From positions 15,550,434-15,614,433 of the forward strand of contig NC_031502.1 of the NCBI RefSeq assembly GCF_000237925.1: 64,000 nt of DNA, written 5' to 3'. Below the pieces are notes generated by a model. That model had not been told where the DNA came from. It saw only the letters and a list, made by a program, of their open reading frames with translations, and made no database searches. This document shows positions 57,961-64,000 of the stretch, in pieces. Made by a program: the position numbers and the translations under genes. This DNA is from Schistosoma mansoni. Its lineage: Eukaryota; Platyhelminthes; Trematoda; Strigeidida; Schistosomatidae. How positions within the stretch are numbered: position 1 is the stretch's first letter; each line of letters starts with the position of its first letter.

Positions 57961-58633
57961 CAAGAGCCATAGTAGCGGTACTCTTTGCTGTATCTTTTAA
58001 AGGATAGACGGACGACAACTTCAGCGCTGTATGCGTTAAGGTTCGTTACTCGAGGTGTTCTCACTTGGTCGATTCTGTGATCATTGAATCATTTCACCCT
58101 TCAGTTTCTAAGAAAAATACAACAAGATCCTTGCATCTACGTTACCTTTAACACACTACGAATATCCTACTGCAAAGATAATGGAACAAATTGATTACCG
58201 CTTTTCCTAAGCACAAATGAAATCAAAGTTGAAGTCAATCCAACAGAATGTCTAGACTACTCTCATTTGACAATACAAAGTAATAAAAACTGTATCATAT
58301 ATATACTTAAAAAGAAGAGCACGAAACAATGATTTGAGTTGGCTAATCACAAAGATATTGGACATTCGTATGTCACCCAGGACATTAAGCGTGGTACTTT
58401 GTTTTAAATATTCAGATTATTGACCTTCATCTACAGAACCGATAAACCCACGGATTTGATTAAGAAATGATAGGTGGAGATAAACTAGGGATATCTATTA
58501 GAGGTAACATGAGATTCTTTTGGTGTTAGCTCAATAAGATGAGGATATATGGCAGGAACTGTGTTCATATTTAAGAAAAAAGTTGTTAACTAAAAAGGTT
58601 TACCTCGATAAAACTGTATTACAAATGTTTTAG

Positions 58634-58790
58634 TGTGTCAAGTTCTCGAACCTTGGGATTTTTGGATTCAGTCACCGTGAATTGTTGTTGACAGATGGAG
58701 TCTATGTTGAAGTTCACAGACCTGTATTTTTATTATCAGAGAAGCTATGCCAATCTTACGGTATCGTTCAACGAAAATATGTGATTGAAG
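58634..58790 (+). CDS. Orphan exon of an unidentified gene
   Basis: A 157-bp stretch with a TTTTAG acceptor and a GAAG|GTAAGATATT donor. It is fully open in one frame (52 codons, phase 0 in, phase 1 out): FSNLGIFGFSHRELLLTDGV, then YVEVHRPVFLLSEKLCQSYG and IVQRKYVIE. The composition (balanced charge, few low-complexity residues) is unlike the surrounding AT-rich noise, and both other frames are closed. I do not recognise the family. It could be part of a plus-strand gene extending to either side. No partner exon has been found. Confidence 0.5.
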
Positions 58791-59869
58791 GTAAGATATT
58801 AGAGAGCATTTTGTAATCCCTAATTATTCGCTTTTATGCAAAAATGGTCAATTGTGTTTGAGGTTTCCCATTCAGAAATGTATTTATCACTTAATTGTCT
58901 TTGGACCGATCCGCGCGTATTTGATCATAAACTCGCTGTTGTCTATAGTGTTAATTGGTCGTTCTATTATTAATTTTATCTAACTGAATTATGTAGAGCT
59001 CGATAAATCTAATTAATTTCAAACGTAAATTTTTTGACTTCAGCTTTACATATTTTTGTGATTTTTAGGTTCATAGTATTATTGGAAATTATAGAATTTA
59101 AGTGTCATGTTTATGCTTTGAGAACGACTTAGTTACTTTTTGTAAATCTGGCCTTCTTATGTCCCACTGGTTTTGATATCAAGCATCCTACATATAATGC
59201 CTTGATATTTTACAAACTACCGGTCAATCGGTATCACAGACAAAGGTGAATAAATATATCGCATCAACAAATGATTTGAATGTAATTAGGATGACTCATT
59301 TGTTTAATTGAAGAAGTTGCAAGAGTGACTAAATACGTACAGCGTCAATAGTTGACTCCGTATTTTTATGTAGTTCAATTTACTAAAATCAGAGACTTTG
59401 TTATCAAGCGATTAAAGCCGACTATATACATAAAACTGATGTAAATGTTACGTTAAGTTAATTTCAAGCTATGAAGGTCTGTACGTCCGACTGTGGAGGA
59501 AGTTATTCATGTAATACGAAGTCAGTCTCAAGCAAAATGTCCGAACATTGTAATCAACGATATATATATGACTGGAACCTTGTGTTTAAATTTAGTTGTT
59601 ACCCGTCCAGTAAAAAACATGTATTAGGTTTTAATTTTAATTTACAAAGGGACTGAAGAAAATAAATCATTTCTCACTATACATGACATTTCCTTTATAA
59701 CTGTTTCCTGTTTTAAGCATATTTGACACCTGTTCACACCTTGATAATGTATTCGTCGGAGCAAAATGTAACTTTTACCACAGATCTGAGAATTTTATAG
59801 TGTTATAATTGTCAGTAATAAGTTGCAGCGAGGAGATAAACATTATACACTACCTAATAGACTATAGCC
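58791..59869. other. Unassigned DNA
   Basis: If 58634-58790 is an exon this would be its downstream intron. The open frame at 59471-59656 has no motif. Confidence 0.35.
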
Positions 59870-61077
59870 GACCGTAGCTACTGTCTTGACGTGGTCGGGC
59901 TTGCCTTTCGTGATAAACCAATCGAGCCATACTGGCTGGAACAATCGTTTCTCAAGGTCCTAAAATGCCAGATAGGTCGGTCGATGTGCGGAAAGACTAA
60001 AAGCAGCAAACCCAAGGTCTGAGGGCGAAGTCGTACTTCTGGCTATACAAAGGTGTGACGGCAGTAAGGTGTTTCCTTCAGACAACCGGCATAAAAGCGA
60101 TGTTGTCTTCTCATAAGGCAGGGTGGAGCCCGAAAAAGTCGACCCTAAAAAAACACACCTCGCCGTATCCCACGGATTTACGTCTCCGGTGGTAAGGTCT
60201 CAACAAGTACGGAGCTAACACGAAAATTACTCACAGAATGGTGTGTGACCAACCTCAAGCAGTTGTCTAATGGGCTCTGCGATCACACTCCCAGGTCGTT
60301 ATGACCAACATTAATTCAACTTCCTTCTCAGGTCCCTCAAGAAATACCCTTCCACGGTGTGGGCAGCCGGGATTGTTTAAAACCCGAGAAAGACTGACTC
60401 GCGAGGAACAGGCCGGTTTTCGTTCTGGTCGAGGATGTATTGATCATATCTTCACCCTTCGCCAAATGTTAGAACACCGTCATACTTATCGCAGGCCAAC
60501 AATCGTAGTGTTTCTTGATATCAGGGCTGCCTTCCATTCGTTGGACAGGACTGTTCTCTGGGATTGTCTATCGAAGAAGGGTGTGCCTGAGAAGTTCATT
60601 AACATCTTAAAGACCCTAATACAAACACCTCAGGCAGAGTGAGGGCATACAACCACCGTTCTCCATTGTTCCATTCAAGCAGTGGGGTTAGGCAGGGTTG
60701 TCCAATCTCAACATTCCTCTTCAACTTTGCCATCGACGACATTCTGGAAACAGCTCTGATGGATGTAAGTAATGGCGGTGTGGATCTGTTGCCTGGAGAA
60801 GGACTTCTCGACCTTGAGTATGCAGATGATATTGTCTTACTGTGTGATAATGCCCAAGCCATGCAATCCGCACTTAATCAGTTGGCAATCAGTGTCCGTA
60901 GGTACGGTGTGTGCTTCGCATCTTCAAAGTGCAAAGTACTCTTACAAGACTGGCAGGATTCTATTCCTGTACTCACTTTGGGTGGTGAGCAGATTGAAGA
61001 AGTTGAGAAGTTCGTGTATCTAGGTAGCTGCATAAATGCTGGTGGTGGCGTGAGTGATGAAATCGATGCACGTATTT
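59870..61077 (+). mobile_element. RTE-type LINE deletion derivative, copy B
   Basis: Plus-strand twin of the copy at 39249-41018. The 5' part (59870-60171) and RT part (60313-61077) match it, and here they are joined by 141 bp rather than by the Penelope-like insert and gap. The RT reads [56 protein letters not shown] and [17 protein letters not shown]. The endonuclease is missing. It is cut off at 61077 in the middle of DEIDARIL, where a TTTTA-repeat and the next element begin. Confidence 0.85.
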
Positions 61078-61097
61078 TATTTTATTTTATTTGAACA
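61074..61097. repeat. TTTTA simple repeat at a LINE-LINE junction
   Basis: Four or so TTTTA units lie exactly where copy B stops and the following element starts. This could be target-site or tail sequence from the insertion. Confidence 0.6.
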
Positions 61098-63570
61098 CAT
61101 AAATATTGGTACAAAAAAGCACCAGATAAATATGCGCCTCACAAATCTCATTTGATTTGTGTGAGGGCTGTGATACTGCCCAGGTGCCCAGACTGAAGCA
61201 GGTGGTTTTTTAGGGGGCCACACCCCGAGCCTTTTACTTGAAGGCCTAGTCCACAAGGCAGTGGAGCATCGTGAGGAGATGCAGTCCCATGGTAGTCGGT
61301 GACCAACGACTGGTTCGTACGCCGTTTGTTCTTCAGGATACTGCAGCCTATGTGCACCATTGGTTTGAAATCAGGGTTTTCCAACTCCCCTAGGTGGATC
61401 CTCCACATCCACCAACCCGGTTAAAGCTCCGGACATTCGCTTTTCGTCCTTTCAATTTCGTAAACAACAGTAATGCCACGAGAAGGTGGGGAGCACGACT
61501 TCCTTGGCAGAGGCTATATACGTGTGGCCATATGAGAGCATTTCGGGAGGGAGAGCTGATTTTCCTCACTCTTGGCCGTACTAAGGCATTCGGGGCCGGA
61601 CATATTACTCATTCTCAATACAGGAGATTGGATCGATGGGCAGAACACTTTGGAGATCAATTCAAATGGCCTTCAGTCACACTTCGGTCTCCCATTATTC
61701 CCAGTCGACCTATGTGGCAAGTTAATGTAAGTCGACCAACTCTTTACGAGGTTGAAAGAGCTATAGGATATCTGAAGCGAGGGAGAGCAGCAGACCCTAA
61801 CAGATTTACCCCTGAGATTTTTGAGAATGACGGTTCAGTACTAACAGCGAGATTGATTGAGGTCTTAGGTAGAATCTAAGAACTGGACGTAATTCCATCT
61901 GACTGGTTCCAATCACTGATTGTGCCAGTCTATAAGAAAGGACAAAAGTCCTCTTGTGACAATCACAGAGGAATCAGTTTGACTAATATAGTATCTAAAA
62001 TATTAGCTTCAATAGTACCTCCACGCCTAACTAAAGCTCGTGAAGAGCAGAATAGAGAAAGCTAGGCTGGTTTTCGACATGGATGTGGTTGTATAGACCA
62101 GATATTCACTCTACGTCACGTCCTAGAACATAGACACACATTCAGACGCCCCACAATAGTAGTATTTCTCGACCTTAAGGCAGCATTTGACTCTGTTGAT
62201 CGTGAGGTTCTATGGCAGTGTTTGTCAGTGAAAGGAGCACCAAAGAAGTACATTAACCTTATAAAGGCTCTCTACTCGAACACAACCGGTCGAGTTAGAG
62301 CTTATGGCGAACTGTCATCAGAATTTATTACGTCAAGTGGTGTTCGTCAGGGCTGTCCACTCTCTCCATTCTTCTTTGACTTTATCGTAGACGTGCTTTT
62401 AAAAATAACACTTTCCTCATCCAAATTTAGAGGAGGTGAACTTCTACCAGGAGACTCACTTGTTCACTTAGAATACGCCGATGACATAATTCTAGTTGGT
62501 GAAGACGCTGACAAAATGCAGAGTCTTCTGACCACTATAAGCAACGATGCAGGCATGTTCGGGATGCGATTCTCCCCCTCGAAATGCAAAATGCTACTTC
62601 AGGATTGCATTCTATCGACATCCGAACTAGTGATGGGGAGTGAAGCATTTGAGCTTGTCGACGGCTTCACTTATCTTAGGAGTCCCATCAGCCCTTGTGG
62701 TCTAGTGTGTGACAAAATCTCAGCACGGATGGAAAAGGCTCGACTACCTTTTGCCAAATTACTTTATTTATGGCGTAGGCGAGATATCCGTCTACTAACC
62801 AAAGGACGTGTTTACTGCGCAGCAGTTCGTTTCATCCTACTTTATGCCTGTGAAACATGACCGGTAAGAGTAGACGGTATTTGTAGGCTACTAGTATTCG
62901 ATCATAGGTGTCTTCGAGGCATTGCTCGTATATCCTGGGACCACCGAGTAAGTAATGAAGTTGTTAAGAAACGAGTACTAGGTAAGGATGGCGAATCGAC
63001 TGATGAAGTAGTGAAACTTCATCAGTTGAGATGGCTGGGATATGTGGTACGTATGCCCAACCACCGACTGCCCCGACGTGCAATGCTTTATGGTGTTGAA
63101 GTAGGTTGGAGGAAAGCTAGAGGCGGCCAGACCAAAACGTGGCACAAACCCATGAAGTCACTGACAAGTGGACTAAGCCATGTTGGTAGGTGTAGACTAC
63201 CTGGTTGGGATCCGTGAGATGCTAGTAATCGATGATTAGAGACCGTGAGTGACATGACTCAAAATCGTTTGCAATGGCGCAGGTGCATCCACTCATTGTG
63301 TTCTCCCAAATTCTAGTCTTCTGAATTCTTCATGTCCCTTTCTTTTTCCTCTTTCCAAATTTATTTCACTGGATTATTCCCCTTGAATAACATCTTTAAA
63401 CCCTAATCTTTTGGATTACTGCTTATACTCTTACTACCTCTACCACTATGGGATTTGAATCGGTAACTGTATTTCTGTGCTAATGTGGTATGGCAACTCG
63501 AACTGATGTACGTACGTACGAAGTTTTACTTTGTGGCTGAATGACTGACTGACCGATTTGGTGATTATAT
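61078..63570 (+). mobile_element. RTE-type LINE, 5' leader and RT through 3' tail
   Basis: Plus strand. A non-coding leader (61098-61430) is followed by the pre-RT region (DRWAEHFGDQF, EVERAIGYLKRGRAADPNRF; about 61630-61810). Then come PSDWFQSLIVPVYKKGQKSS (61890), FRHGCGCIDQIFTLRHVLEH (62070), VVFLDLKAAFDSVDREVLW (62160), [15 protein letters not shown] (62335), [19 protein letters not shown] (62470), [20 protein letters not shown] (62770) and LHQLRWLGYVVRMPNHRLPR (63020). The element ends near TGACTGACTGACC (63550-63562), a short-repeat tail as in RTE elements. Only a few stops break the RT, so it is relatively young. Most of the endonuclease is absent. Confidence 0.85.
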
Positions 63571-64000
63571 GATCTCAAAGTTAAATTTTCAGTGGGATAC
63601 TACTTTATATTTCGGTCATTTAAGAAAGCGCTTGAAAATACTGAAATCGGTTTTTAGGTCACTAGAACTAACGCTTTTATTAAAATAATGACGCCGAAAT
63701 TTGGTTTATAAAATTTTACAAAAGAATTGGCCTCAATATAAAACCGCTTCTGGTTGTTATTTTGTCATTCGAAACTAAAACTGCCCCATCTGTCTATTAA
63801 TGCGTCGTTACTTTACTATAATCAGGATGAACAACTCCTTTTATCCAATCAACCAGCTTGCTGTCAGCACTTCACCAAGAAGACGTTCATGAGAAGACGG
63901 TCTAAGATTTAACAAGCTCTCATTCATTCATTCAGTTATCGTATGAGAAGAAAATGTGCTTGCGGCAAACTAGAGTAATGTATGTTACGGAAGTGAGTGG
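63571..64000. other. Right end of window, nothing recognised
   Basis: AT-rich, with a short ATTC simple repeat near 63922-63937. Confidence 0.5.

Noticed and set aside
1-64000. CRISPR array, bacterial operon or phage genes
   Set aside because: No regularly spaced direct repeats; genes contain spliceosomal introns and the repeats are of metazoan type.

Overview
This window looks like genomic DNA from a blood fluke (schistosomatid trematode, Schistosoma or a close relative). The evidence is: an AT-rich background; genes whose first introns are about 30-40 bp while later introns run to kilobases; tRNA-headed SINE-like repeats that carry a hammerhead ribozyme core of the Schistosoma S-alpha type; and many CR1-like and RTE-like LINE fragments together with Penelope-like and Ty3/gypsy remnants. 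The species is inferred from these traits only.

Host genes. (1) An ARFRP1-like small GTPase on the minus strand (1178-1724): five 5' exons with tiny introns, running off the left side. (2) A metallocarboxypeptidase of the CPD/CPE (M14, N/E) type on the plus strand (10508-41726 or beyond): eight exons encode a signal peptide, a full catalytic domain with all zinc ligands and the catalytic Glu, a transthyretin-like domain and possibly the start of a second repeat. (3) A complete two-exon ribosomal protein L32 gene on the minus strand (46006-46444). (4) An unidentified but exon-like segment on the plus strand (58634-58790), plus a weaker candidate at 48978-49111.

Region by region. 1-1.8 kb: ARFRP1-like gene. 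2.9-4.4 kb: CR1-like LINE, minus. 4.4-6.2 kb: decayed Ty3/gypsy remnant, plus. 7.3-9.7 kb: decayed CR1-like LINE, plus. 10.5-41.7 kb: the carboxypeptidase gene, whose introns hold nearly all the other repeats (hammerhead SINEs at 16.3, 17.4, 20.6, 25.2, 32.5 and 35.8 kb; an RTE LINE at 22.4-24.3 kb; a fold-back at 27.8 kb; Penelope-like fragments at 29.8 and 40.3 kb; two RTE LINEs at 38.0-41.0 kb). 41.7-46 kb: mostly unassigned, with a LINE tail at 44.5 kb. 46.0-46.4 kb: RPL32. 46.6-56.4 kb: mostly unassigned, with a gag-like fossil at 51.9 kb. 56.7-58.0 kb: CR1-like LINE fragment. 58.6 kb: orphan exon. 59.9-63.6 kb: two RTE-type LINEs in tandem, the first a close inverted copy of the one at 39.2-41.0 kb. 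Two 200-base N runs mark assembly gaps, both within repeats.

The genes are unrelated in function: Golgi/trans-Golgi trafficking (ARFRP1), secretory-pathway peptide trimming (carboxypeptidase) and translation (RPL32). The main interest lies in self-cleaving RNA motifs in two repeat families, one canonical and one with an altered core that may belong to Penelope-like elements, and in a recently amplified, internally deleted LINE.
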